Source: Gigantopelta aegis (taxonomy: Eukaryota; Mollusca; Gastropoda; Neomphalida; Peltospiridae). Taken from it: a DNA stretch of 64,000 nucleotides. The DNA lies in the NCBI RefSeq assembly GCF_016097555.1, contig NC_054709.1:30300207-30364206 (forward strand), read 5' to 3'. How positions within the stretch are numbered: position 1 is the first letter of the stretch; every line of letters begins with the position of its first letter. Below, one piece after another: positions 11,958 to 23,589 of this stretch. A model generated the notes under the pieces. The model was not told where the DNA came from, ran no database searches, and was given only the letters and a program-made list of their open reading frames with translations. The position numbers were made by a program, and so were the translations under genes.

Positions 11958-12298
11958 TGCCGGGGCAGGACGTAGCCCAGTAGTAAAGTGCTGGCCTGGT
12001 GTACGGTCAGTCTAGGATCGATCCCTGTTAGTGTAATCATTGGACTATTTCTCATTCCAGCCAGTGCTTCACAACTGGTGTTACAGACCATGATATGTAG
12101 GCCTACTATCCTGTATGTGGGATGATGCATATATTAAAGATCCCTTGGTGCAAATAAAAAAATAGTTGCCCATAGTTTCCTCTCTAAAATATATTTGTGG
12201 TCATTAACCACATGTCTGACACCACATACCTGTAGTTGTGTTGAGTGTGTCATTAAATATAAAATTCCTTTCTTTCTTTCTTTCTTTCTTTCTTTTTT
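11958..12298 (+). mobile_element. SINE (head 2, tail A)
   Basis: The head differs from the 1824 and 6897 copies: GGGGCAGGACGTAGCCCAGT, then GTCAGTCTAGGATCGATCCC, also tRNA-like with a box-B-like GGATCGATCCC. The shared core (ATGATATGTAGGCCTACTAT variant, AAAGATCCCTTGGTGC) and tail A (CATGTCTGACACCACATACC, TTGAGTGTGTCATTAAATAT) follow, ending in a TTTC repeat. It is more diverged than the 1824 copy. Confidence 0.88.
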
Positions 12299-13548
12299 TA
12301 AACATGGCTCCCATATGCAACAACCTTAGTTAAAAATTATGATCTAGCTATGTCTATATTTTGTATTATATAAAAAATAAATTTAAGTTGCAATTTAAAA
12401 TGAAAATGCCTGGGAATTGTTTATTGTAAAAAGGATGCCGGCCCAAAGATGATAAATGTTTTATGACCATACACAATAAAATATTTTAATTTACTTAGCA
12501 TAGAGGGAAATTAGTTTATATTATTTCAAAGGCATCATCACAGGATTGTAACTTTTCTAGTCATTGTATATTTTATAGACATTATATAATATTTGATATA
12601 TAGTTGAACATGAATTAGTAGATACAGGTCAAGTATTTTTCTTTAAATCGGAGTCCGTTCATGGTAGTTCATATTATAACTAATTGGTTAGAAGAAGAGA
12701 CCCCCTTTATATAAATGGCATAAAATAAATATGCATACTAATAATAAATATTGTTCATTATAGTAGTATGTATGCACATTCATATTTTCTGGGCTAAAAT
12801 ATCTAGATATTACTACATTAACTGGAATAATTGTTGCATTTCAGATGTTCCAATGATGAGATATCTCTGGTCATTATAACAAAGTGGTTACTGCTATAGT
12901 GTGTTTAAATAAAATGTGTGTGTGTACATGTACATCATTCTACGAGCGCATTAGACTAACATTATACTTAATCACGCACCAGATCAGTGCTGATGACGAA
13001 TGCATTAAACTGTATTTAGATATGTTTTACACCTGGTCTTATTGTACTTAATGGCATTCACTGGTACATTAAAGATTGTGATATGTACTTTCCTGTCAAT
13101 GGGGAAATGCATATAAATAATACTTTGTCGCTGTTTTGTTGGAGCAGCCACCATGCCGGTAACAAGTGTCTAAATACCTCACAGAGAGGACATATGATAA
13201 CTATGGTTTAAACAACTCCCAGATCAGGTTGCCGGGGTCTGGATTGAAACTTAACGTTGCGGAAAGACACTGGCTTAATATGTGATAATAATCCAGCTCA
13301 GATTTCAAGACATCACTTGCCGGATTCGTTTCGAGTTGTGCGGTGTCATGGCCAGCTTTGTTTTGTAGATCCACATAGTCACGGTCACGGGACACACACA
13401 CCTTCCCACCTGCGTCATATTAAATTCTTAGGGGAACATAAATAACAGTTAAAACTTGATACACAACTATACACAAGCACCAAACGCCTAGAGTTTGAGG
13501 ATTTAAAAAAACATGGAACATGGAATAGGTGATTTTAACAATTCACTA

Positions 13549-13550
<2 letters not shown>
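12299..13550. other. no gene seen
   Basis: AT-rich sequence without recognised features. Confidence 0.4.

Positions 13551-13552
<2 letters not shown>

Positions 13553-13620
<68 letters not shown>
13553..13620. repeat. (TA)n microsatellite
   Basis: About 34 TA dinucleotides followed by CACATACATACATA. Confidence 0.97.
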
Positions 13621-13626
<6 letters not shown>

Positions 13627-14314
13627 CATACATATTAGGGTAGCCAGGATTGTTTATTGGGGGTGGAGTGGAGATAGAGGGCACTGCTTTTACACATTTT
13701 ATGGGGTGACATGCATTATAAAAGTTGGTATTATGAAAAAAGAGGTCCTCTTGTGCCCAATCCCTGGCTACCCAGATACGCCAGTGCATATATGTGCAAT
13801 TTAAAGTATATCAATCAATAGATTTTGGTTTCAACACAGGTACCTTTAGTAATATTACTTGCATGGACAGTAGAATTGTGGTAATTATTTGCTAATGTCA
13901 TATTATTTTAGTAAGTTTTAATCACATATAACTTCTAAACATTGTTTTAGTAACATCTGACCCATGTTGCATGCGAACATCTTACACACGATGAGATTTT
14001 TGTGCAGTTTTGTAAAACCTACGAAAATGCGCATTCTGCTAGGAATCATTACACGTTGATTGTAAATATATTTGTCATTTTATTCTCTCTAAATTGCTGT
14101 TTAAAACATTAAGTTGAAGAACATAATTTTGTTTTAGAACATGTCAAAACGTAGACACTGAAAACTTATAAAGAAAAATGCCGAATATAGTTACTGGACC
14201 TGTATTTATTTTGCTTCGTTAAATTACTGTGTATTAAAAATCATTAAACGTATTAACTTATCTTAACGGTTGATTATTAATTCAGTCAGTAGCTCAACAC
14301 TATAGGTGGTGCAG

Positions 14315-14450
14315 TTTACTCTGATAGCTTACTCTGATAGCTTACATTTCGTGTTTAATTAGTGTAATAAATATATCTGTTATAACTGGTATGATAGCTT
14401 ACATTTCATGTAATAATTAGTATAACAAATATATCTGTTATAACTGGTTT
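14315..14450 (+). repeat. two-copy tandem duplication
   Basis: GATAGCTTACATTTC, then ATATATCTGTTATAACTGGT, occurs twice in direct order, the second copy slightly diverged. Confidence 0.8.
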
Positions 14451-15530
14451 TAAGGCTTTGCTTTGTTTGACAAATTGTTTTTCTAAAGTTGTTAAGAGCT
14501 TCTAGCAACCTGCTACAATACCAGGGAGCACAATTTACCATCTAGTGTAGGATAAGGTTACTGTGTACACAGCTGGAAACACCCATGACCCTTTCCAGTG
14601 TCTGCCATCCAAAGATAATTTGTTATTGTTTACAATTACTTCCTGCCGCCAGTACATTTTCAAAATATTAACAACACAGACCCAATTAGGTGCCTCAGAG
14701 CTGCTGCGAAATTAAACGTTTACTGTATGCCACGTGGACTCACTGCAAGATAACATTATTCTTGACTTGAGATTCACACAATTTGTCACATATGCTGGAC
14801 TGTAAGAAAAACTGTTTATAAAATAGCTTGCTCTGGCATGCTGGTTGGAGCTGTTTGTGTTCAAGTTCCAGGAGCCAGAATAAATTAAATAGTTCTTCAT
14901 CTAATTACATCATGATTTATTATTATTAGCAGACAAAACTTTTAAGGTTTATACTAAAACAAATAACTGCTAGCATCTAAAAGCAAAATATTTAGCAAAA
15001 GTTAAGTTTCCGATTTTTAGGCCTAAGTGCATTCCAAAGTTTCCAGTGCAGTTTTCTCAGATTCAAGTGGAAAGGAGATAAGTGGTTCTGGCACTAACCC
15101 CTCGATGTATTTATGACAATTAGGTCGTAAATAGTATTGTCGTAAACATGTATATTAGTGTGACTACAGTCTTCAAGTTCTTACCATTCATCAATAACTG
15201 ACCACTACTATTTTTACACGGTGATGTTGATTTAGACAATGACATTGCGAAGTCAAACTGATCAAAGCAAAGAGTTTTATCACTTTACCCAAACTACTAT
15301 CATAATCAAATTTAAAAAACCCCAAAACATGCTCAAACTACATGACTACCTGTATGATCAAATGTTTTTATAAACAGTTTAAAAACTATTACTTGTATTT
15401 AATCAAATTCAAAAGGATGGCGTTATAGGATCTTGCGATATATGTGTACAGGTTCATTATTTATAAATGTAATGATGGACCAATAATTTTCATCCAGATC
15501 TGTTTCCACCATAATGTGTATGCTACCTAC
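14451..15530. other. no gene seen
   Basis: AT-rich, no recognised element before the satellite. Confidence 0.4.
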
Positions 15531-15533
15531 TCT

Positions 15534-18500
15534 CATATTACATGCATACTTCGTTATGTGTAGATACAGTTTTATAAGACACTTTTTTAAAACGAAACTA
15601 ACATCTCTGATATTGCATGTATATATCGTTATGTGTAGATACAGTTTTATAAGACACGTTTTTAAAACGAAACTAACATCTCTGATATTGCATGTATATA
15701 TCGTTATGTGTAGATACAGTTTTATAAGACACTTTTTTAAAACGAAACTAACATCTCTGATATTGCATGTATATATCGTTATGTGTAGATACAGTTTTAT
15801 AAGACACTTTTTTAAAACGAAACTAACATCTCTGATATTGCATGTATATATCGTTATGTGTAGATACAGTTTTATAAGACACTTTTTAAAACGAAACTAA
15901 CATCTCTGATATTGCATGTATATATCGTTATGTGTAGATACAATTTTATAAGACACTTTTTTAAAACGAAACTAACATCTCTGATATTGCATGTATATAT
16001 CATTATGTGTAGATACAGTTTTATAAGACACTTTTTTAAAACGAAACTAACATCTCTGATATTGCATGTATATATCATTATGTGTAGATACAGTTTTATA
16101 AGACACTTTTTTAAAACGAAACTAACATCTCTGATATTGCATGTATATATCATTATGTGTAGATACAGTTTTATAAGACACTTTTTAAAACGAAACTAAC
16201 ATCTCTGATATTGCATGTATATATCATTATGTGTAGATACAGTTTTATAAGACACTTTTTTAAAACGAAACTAACATCTCTGATATTGCATGTATACTTC
16301 GTTATGTGTAGATACAGTTTTATAAGACACTTTTTAAAACGAAACTAACATCTCTGATATTGCATGTATACTTCGTTATGTGTAGATACAGTTTTATAAG
16401 ACACTTTTTAAAACGAAACTAACATCTCTGATATTGCATGTATACTTCGTTATGTGTAGATACAGTTTTATAAGACTTTTTAAAACTTTTTAAAATCTCT
16501 GATATTGATGTAACTAACATCTTTTTAAAACGAAACTAACATGATATTGCATGTATACTTCGTTATGTGTAGATACAGTTTTATAAGACACTTTTTAAAA
16601 CGAAACTAACATCTCTGATATTGCATGTNNNNNNNNNNNNNNNNNNNNNNNNNNNNNNNNNNNNNNNNNNNNNNNNNNNNNNNNNNNNNNNNNNNNNNNN
16701 NNNNNNNNNNNNNNNNNNNNNNNNNNNNNNNNNNNNNNNNNNNNNNNNNNNNNNNNNNNNNNNNNNNNNNNNNNNNNNNNNNNNNNNNNNNNNNNNNNNN
16801 NNNNNNNNNNNNNNNNNNNNNNNNNNNNAAACTAACATCTCTGATATTGCATGTATACTTCGTTATGTGTAGATACAGTTTTATAAGACACTTTTTAAAA
16901 CGAAACTAACATCTCTGATATTGCATGTATACTTCGTTATGTGTAGATACAGTTTTATAAGACACTTTTTAAAACGAAACTAACATCTCTGATATTGCAT
17001 GTATACTTCGTTATGTGTAGATACAGTTTTATAAGACACTTTTTAAAACGAAACTAACATCTCTGATATTGCATGTATACTTCGTTATGTGTAGATACAG
17101 TTTTATAAGACACTTTTTAAAACGAAACTAACATCTCTGATATTGCATGTATACTTCGTTATGTGTAGATACAGTTTTATAAGACACTTTTTAAAACGAA
17201 ACTAACATCTCTGATATTGCATGTATACTTCGTTATGTGTAGATACAGTTTTATAAGACACTTTTTAAAACGAAACTAACATCTCTGATATTGCATGTAT
17301 ACTTCGTTATGTGTAGATACAGTTTTATAAGACACTTTTTAAAACGAAACTAACATCTCTGATATTGCATGTATATTCGTTATGTGTAGATACAGTTTTA
17401 TAAGACACTTTTTAAAACGAAACTAACATCTCTGATATTGCATGTATACTTCGTTATGTGTAGATACAGTTTTATAAGACACTTTTTAAAACGAAACTAA
17501 CATCTCTGATATTGCATGTATATATCGTTATGTGTAGATACAGTTTTATAAGACACTTTTTAAAACGAAACTAACATCTCTGATATTGCATGTATACTAT
17601 CGTTATGTGTAGATACAGTTTTATAAGACACTTTTTAAAATGAAACTAACATCTCTGATATTGCATGTATATATATTGTATGTATATATCATTATGTGTA
17701 GATACAGTTTTATAAGACACTTTTTTAAAACGAAACTAACATCTCTGATATTGCATGTATATATCGTTATGTGTAGATACAGTTTTATAAGACACTTTTT
17801 AAAACGAAACTAACATCTCTGATATTGCATGTATACTTCGTTATGTGTAGATACAGTTTTATAAGACACTTTTTAAAACGAAACTAACATCTCTGATATT
17901 GCATGTATATATCGTTATGTGTAGATACAGTTTTATAAGACACTTTTTAAAACGAAACTAACATCTCTGATATTGCATGTATATATCGTTATGTGTAGAT
18001 ACAGTTTTATAAGACACTTTTTAAAACGAAACTAACATCTCTGATATTGCATGTATATATCGTTATGTGTAGATACAGTTTTATAAGACACTTTTTAAAA
18101 CGAAACTAACATCTCTGATATTGCATGTATATATCGTTATGTGTAGATACAGTTTTATAAGACACTTTTTAAAACGAAACTAACATCTCTGATATTGCAT
18201 GTATACTTCGTTATGTGTAGATACAGTTTTATAAGACACTTTTTAAAACGAAACTAACATCTCTGATATTGCATGTATACTTCGTTATGTGTAGATACAG
18301 TTTTATAAGACACTTTTTAAAACGAAACTAACATCTCTGATATTGCATGTATACTTCGTTATGTGTAGATACAGTTTTATAAGACACTTTTTAAAACGAA
18401 ACTAACATCTCTGATATTGCATGTATACTTCGTTATGTGTAGATACAGTTTTATAAGACACTTTTTAAAACGAAACTAACATCTCTGATATTGCATGTAT

Positions 18501-18840
18501 ACTTCGTTATGTGTAGATACAGTTTTATAAGACACTTTTTAAAACGAAACTAACATCTCTGATATTGCATGTATATATCGTTATGTGTAGATACAGTTTT
18601 ATAAGACACTTTTTAAAACGAAACTAACATCTCTGATATTGCATGTATACTTCGTTATGTGTAGATACAGTTTTATAAGACACTTTTTAAAACGAAACTA
18701 ACATCTCTGATATTGCATGTATACTTCGTTATGTGTAGATACAGTTTTATAAGACACTTTTTAAAACGAAACTAACATCTCTGATATTGCATGTATACTT
18801 CGTTATGTGTAGATACAGTTTTATAAGACACTTTTTAAAA
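15534..18840 (+). repeat. 74/75-bp satellite array
   Basis: A head-to-tail array of about 44 unit lengths including the N gap. Each unit contains AACTAACATCTCTGATATTG, then CGTTATGTGTAGATACAG and TTTTATAAGACAC. Units near the left end are mainly 75 bp (six Ts before AAAACG) with TATATATC; later units are mainly 74 bp with TATACTTC, with blocks of the other type near 17500-18170. A scrambled stretch lies at about 16466-16556. The 75-bp units are divisible by three, which creates false repetitive ORFs on both strands. The array ends abruptly at 18840 inside a unit, where Penelope sequence begins. Confidence 0.97.
16629..16828. other. assembly gap (200 N)
   Basis: Exactly 200 N bases inside the satellite, so the true array length is unknown. 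Confidence 0.99.
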
Positions 18841-20316
18841 CTACTTGAATGGTTCTCAGCTCTGCATGATAAAAAAGAACTATCCTTCCTCGTATTCGAC
18901 ATTGTGGACTTCTACCCTTCCATAACACCTGAACTACTCGACAAGGCATTGAAATGGGCGAAGAAATATACAGTCATCCCAGATATAGAATACACAACTA
19001 TCATGCATGCAAGAAAATCACTACTTTTTGACAACAAAGAACAGCCATGGGTGAAAAATTACACTCCCAATGCATTCGACGTCACCATGGGCGGATATGA
19101 TGGAGCGGAAGTGTGCGAACTAGTAGGACTCCTCATCCTACACACAATTCAAACAAATACCTCCGACATGAACGTCGGACTGTACAGAGATGACGGTCTA
19201 GCAATTCTACGCAGAAGTTCAGGAAGCCAAGCAGACAGAATGAGGAAAATGCTCATCAAAATATTCAAAGATCTTGGCCTAAAGATCACCATCCAGACCA
19301 ACCTGAAAATAGTCAACTATCTGGACATCACCCTGAACCTTGAAACTGACTCCCACAAACCCTACAGGAAACCCAACAACGAACCCGTTTACATCAACGT
19401 CAGCTCAAACCACCCACCCGCAATCACGAAGCAAATACCAAAATCAATCGGCAAACGAATTTCCCTTCTGTCTTCCCATGAAGACTACTTCGCGGAAGCT
19501 GCACTAGGGTACAACAAAGCGCTGAGGGCAAGTGGCTACACAGTAAACATCCAATACGACCCGCCTAAACATAGAGAACAACCAGACACAAAGAAAAGGA
19601 AAAGACCCAGAAAAATCACATGGTTCAACCCCCCATTCAGCAAGAATGTGAAGACAAACGTCGGTAGCGTGTTCATCAAATTGATATCCAAGTATTTCCC
19701 AAGTAATCACAAGTACCACACATTGTTCAACAGAAACAACCTGAAAATCAGCTACAGCTGCATGAAAAACTTCGGAGCAATAATCAAAAGCCACAACACG
19801 AAAATCACCCAGAGCTCAACCGATCCCGCACAAAAAAAGCCTTGTAACTGCAGACAGAAGAACGAATGCCCCCTGAACGGCAACTGCCAAACTAGCTCCC
19901 TCGTATACCGGGCAAACGTGGCATCTGGTAAGACTGTCAGATCATACATAGGTCTTGCTGGAGGTACATTCAAGGAGAGGTTTAACAACCACACTAAATC
20001 TTTCAAATATGAACGCTATGAAAAAGAGACAGAACTGTCAAAATACATCTGGGAACTCAAACGAAAAAAAACCGCCTATCACATCAATTGGGAAATCGTC
20101 AGGAAATCGGACACACGGAAACGCAGCTCGGGACAATGCAACCTGTGCATCGAGGAGAAGCTCTCAATACTATTTGAAAAAGGAGACAAGCTACTCAACA
20201 AAAGGACAGAACTCATATCAAAATGCCGCCACAGCAACAAGCCGAGAGTCTCACGACTGACGTGCCATGACGTCAGGAGCGCACCGCCGCGTACACACAG
20301 CGTGACGTCACCTTAA
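18841..20316 (+). CDS. Penelope-like element protein, 5'-truncated (RT + GIY-YIG endonuclease)
   Basis: This frame encodes the reverse transcriptase and endonuclease of a Penelope-like retroelement, which copies its RNA at a nicked chromosomal site. In the open frame that begins at 18787, motif A is FDIVDFYPSI (residues 37-46), motif B region is MGGYDGAEVCELVG (101-114), and the catalytic motif C is YRDD (133-136). A Cys-rich linker CNCRQKNECPLNGNC (353-367) precedes a GIY-YIG domain containing RSYIGLAGGTFKERFNNH (385-402), then CNLCIEEK (451-458) and KCRH. A C-terminal nuclease places it among canonical EN-positive Penelope elements; Neptune-like is a guess. The N-terminal part and first RT blocks are missing. 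The first 18 residues of the frame come from satellite DNA, so the present start is not native. No internal stop is seen, which suggests a fairly recent insertion. Confidence 0.9.
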   Translation, partial: LLEWFSALHDKKELSFLVFDIVDFYPSITPELLDKALKWAKKYTVIPDIEYTTIMHARKSLLFDNKEQPWVKNYTPNAFDVTMGGYDGAEVCELVGLLILHTIQTNTSDMNVGLYRDDGLAILRRSSGSQADRMRKMLIKIFKDLGLKITIQTNLKIVNYLDITLNLETDSHKPYRKPNNEPVYINVSSNHPPAITKQIPKSIGKRISLLSSHEDYFAEAALGYNKALRASGYTVNIQYDPPKHREQPDTKKRKRPRKITWFNPPFSKNVKTNVGSVFIKLISKYFPSNHKYHTLFNRNNLKISYSCMKNFGAIIKSHNTKITQSSTDPAQKKPCNCRQKNECPLNGNCQTSSLVYRANVASGKTVRSYIGLAGGTFKERFNNHTKSFKYERYEKETELSKYIWELKRKKTAYHINWEIVRKSDTRKRSSGQCNLCIEEKLSILFEKGDKLLNKRTELISKCRHSNKPRVSRLTCHDVRSAPPRTHSVTSP

Positions 20317-20332
20317 CTGTCACAATTATAAA

Positions 20333-20386
20333 CACTCATCTGATGAAGGCGAGGAGCCTGAAACTCCGAGTAATGAGTTATTAGTG
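20333..20386 (+). ncRNA. type I hammerhead ribozyme candidate at Penelope 3' end
   Basis: The core CTGATGA (20340-20346) and GAAA (20360-20363) are complete. Stem II is AGGC/GCCT (20347-20350 with 20356-20359) closed by GAGGA. Stem III is a minimal CTC/GAG (20364-20366 with 20375-20377). Stem I is CACTCAT/ATTAGTG (20333-20339 with 20380-20386) with one C/T mismatch that can act as an internal loop. Predicted self-cleavage is after 20379. Hammerheads with very short stem III are known in terminal repeats of Penelope-like elements, and this one lies 17 bases after the Penelope stop codon. Activity is inferred, not shown. Confidence 0.85.
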
Positions 20387-20401
20387 AATACTAAAAATTT
20401 A

Positions 20402-20402
<1 letters not shown>

Positions 20403-20452
<50 letters not shown>
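20403..20452. repeat. (TA)n microsatellite
   Basis: About 25 TA dinucleotides just after the hammerhead; it may mark the 3' end of the Penelope insertion. Confidence 0.95.
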
Positions 20453-20456
<4 letters not shown>

Positions 20457-20689
20457 CTTTGTGAAACTCGGCGTTCGGTGAAAAACACTTTTCACACGGA
20501 AATATGGAGATAACTCGCATGTCTTGTGGATTCCGCAATTATCGCTTAGCAAATAAACTGACAAAATTTGAGTCATTTGTTTCATAAACAGTGGCACTAA
20601 CAATATATTGCTCTGACTAATTGTTGTTAGTTCTGGGGCCACTTTGAAATCCAAATCTGACCGAGACATTTTTAATTGACTTCTCAAGT

Positions 20690-22440
20690 TCTATCAGGAG
20701 AATGTCAACGAAACCTAGTACAAATGATCCTCTCATGGATCGGATCAAGTGTTGTTATTTTTTTTTACCAATTCAAATCCAAAATGGCCAACATGTTTTA
20801 CAGATTTCAACCAAACTTCGTACAACAGTCCAGTCAAAATAAGCTTTTACCTAGAACAAATTGCAACAGAAATTATTTTTATTGCAACTATTCCCTGAAC
20901 CCTACCTGAACAACATATCAAACATGTACATTGATGTAGATGGGGCAAATATGCTAATTTGCATAATTTTAAAATAGCCGCCATAACTCGTATATGCAAA
21001 CACAATGGCGAACTATTCTTAAGATTCAGTTAACAAATACATCGAATTATCAGTGCTATGACTTAAATATATTCACACATTCTTTAACATTCATTCAGAA
21101 ATATATGGATGAAAAGTAAAATTGAAAATGGTCACCTTTGTTCAATATGGATACCAATATCCCCCAAACCGCACATAAATGTAGATATATACAATGTACT
21201 TTTGTTACTGTTACTAATATTGTCAAAGAACGCCTGTAAATATAAACTAATTATTTAGTTGCAAAAGTGACATAAATGATATATTTAGCCCACCGTTATC
21301 ATTGAACTGTATCGACTTAAGTTGGCCAACAGACGAAAATCTTGGGCAAATAAATATGGGTTTTTTCTACATTAGATAATGCCCTGTAATTTTTATAGCA
21401 CTTTTGATCGACAAACACGAATCTGGTGGAATGATTTGTTTACAACAACTTTTTAAAACCGGAACTTTAATTTATTCAAAATCCATTAGATTCTTCGTGT
21501 CTGCTTAACGTGGATTAATTGCCGTTTACTATATAGATGTATGTATAAAACTAATAATTTTCTGAATAATCCAGAGTGTAAAGTAGCACAACTTTGCAAT
21601 TGGATTCTCTACATTTGTATTATCTTATGCCACAGATAAACATTACGTAAAAATGGGGAAACCCATTTCAGGGCAAATGGGTTTTACCTCATCATTGATG
21701 TGTAATTTCAAATGGCTATTGAAGCACTGGCAAAGTGGATTATGACACCATGGTGCACATGGAAGGAAGTTGACAAAGAATGGATGGTTGCATGTAAGAA
21801 ATGGAAATGAATTGGGCACGCAAATTTCAGTTTTGTCTTCAGAAGATAGACTAACTGATTAACTGTAAGACCATGTTATATGTTGAACTCAATAATCTAC
21901 AATGTGACATACTACGTTTTTAAACACAAATGATATATACCGTATAGCAGCCATATTAATTTATGTAAATTAGTCACTTCCCCAACATATATAAATGTAC
22001 ATTTTTGAAATGTTGTCTAAGATGAGTGTATATTACAACACAAATCAATGATGATGTAAGATTATCAAGATCTCGGATGACTTTGGAATTTTAAGGAACT
22101 GTTATTTCCATGGAAATGTTGGCAGCCATCTTAAATTTTTTTTTTTAATAAAAACATTCAAATTATAAATTAAGGGAGGCATTTCAAAGTCATCAAGCAA
22201 GTTATTACAGACAAAATACAATGCAATTAAAACATCATTTACTAAATATAATATTATATATATAAGATATTATCTTGTTTTAGCACACATATACATGTGT
22301 ATACCGTTGAAAAATATACCTGTGGCGGCCATATTTAATTTATGCAAATTTAGTCACTTTCCACCACCTACATGTACATCAGTGTACATTTTTGATATGT
22401 TGTCAATGATGGCTCGATGGCCATTGTATGCAGTCTTTGT
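20690..22440. repeat. dispersed repeat block (inverted partner at 55912-56470)
   Basis: The part at about 20938-21480 matches 55912-56470 in reverse complement along its whole length. Shared landmarks are TTTTAAAACCGGAACTTTAA, the AGTGCTATGACTTAAAT block, AATATTGTCAAAG, and a GCCGCCATAAC motif next to TTTGCATAAT. Related AGCAGCCAT/GGCGGCCAT plus TTTATGCAAATTTAG motifs recur at about 21950, 22123 and 22325, so the block seems to be built of repeated modules. No coding capacity was recognised. It could be a non-autonomous DNA element, but the ends were not defined. Confidence 0.65.
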
Positions 22441-22980
22441 AAGCACTTTATAAACGTACTTTGAAATTGTTTACACTGTGGTGGAGACGCATACAAAACT
22501 AAAACTGTCACTGTGGACGACCTTATTGTTAACATTCAACGTTTTATTTCTCACTTGATTTCGGTCATCTAATTGGATATCAGGTCGTTTCGGCGCCGGT
22601 GTTCGGCCCTAGACGTTTCGTCCCCATATACAATATTTAAAGTATTATTGTTTGTAATTGCTAAATAATGTATGTAGTTGGCATATCCAGAACAACATTT
22701 TGAAATTTTGAAAAAGGATTTCAATATATAAATGGCTTCTTAATTTATTATCCAACAATGACCAAATTAATTGTGGGTTAAGTTATGTTTAATCAGAGAT
22801 TATCCAGGATTTTTCAACAGAATCCCATGGCTGATCGGATTGGGAACATTAGCGCGATTTTAGTCATAATTGGGAATTTGTTGGGACCACTGAATTTATG
22901 CACATGTTCGAAAATAAAATAATAATTGGGATATAAGCATGTTAATACTTACCAAAGAAACATTTATTTTATTTCTAATG
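22441..22980. other. no gene seen
   Basis: AT-rich unique-looking sequence. Confidence 0.4.
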
Positions 22981-22984
22981 TAAT

Positions 22985-23290
22985 AAAATGGCCCCCTAAT
23001 ATGAAACACAAACATGAGCCGTATGCGTTGGAAAGATGCATACCCAGACCACTAACACATACTGGCACTTTAACAAATGAAAAATGCGTAATTTTAGAGT
23101 TAATTATAATAATTAAAAAAAAAAAACCCGTGATTATTCGTGCTAACTGGGGGCAGCCATTTTCTTTAGTTTTGGATGCGCCCGGTACTCTAGCTTGGGG
23201 CGAAGTGACGTCAGGTCCTGACCAACTCCTGTATGCACAGTGTAAACAAAAGCAGTAATTTACGATCAACCTGACTTGTAAAACAACATA
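22985..23290 (-). mobile_element. partial copy of the TTAA-element family seen at 60655-61865
   Basis: In reverse complement this matches about 61555-61850: CAAGTCAGGTTGAT, ACTGCTTTTGTTTACACTGT, TGACGTCACTTCGCCCCAAG, a GGCTGCCCCCAGTTAGC block and GGGTATGCATCTTTCCAAC. The terminal sequence is diverged or missing here. Confidence 0.8.
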
Positions 23291-23357
23291 AATGACGTGA
23301 TAATATACACAACCGAATATATTATGCATTACAAAGTGTCAGTCCTGCCTCTTGCTG

Positions 23358-23408
23358 TACAAATGTAGGCGGCTAATTAATCAATGTGCTCTAGTGTTGT
23401 CGTTAAAC
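23358..23408 (+). mobile_element. SINE tail remnant (tail B)
   Basis: GGCTAATTAATCAATGTGCT and GTTGTCGTTAAACAAACTAA match the tail of the B-type SINEs in the window. The core and head are absent. Confidence 0.65.
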
Positions 23409-23589
23409 AAACTAACATTGAAATGTTACAGGTAATATTTTTTTGTTTGTTTAATTTAATTTTGGTTGTTTGTTGGTTTGCATGGGGTCTTTTTTGTTTG
23501 TTTGTTGTTGTTGTTTTGTGTTTGTTTTTTTTTTTTTTTTGGGGGGGGGGGGGGGGGGCAGGGTGGCTGACAGGAAGACTTCGACGTCT

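Noticed and set aside
15514..16909. Repetitive ORFs of 93-128 residues on both strands
   Set aside because: They are produced by 75-bp satellite units, which are divisible by three. There is no coding signal beyond the repeat.
15534..18840. CRISPR-like array
   Set aside because: Units are contiguous tandem copies with no unique spacers, and the genome is animal.
22926..23329. 110- and 121-residue ORFs on opposite strands
   Set aside because: They lie in a copy of the non-coding TTAA element family and overlap each other.
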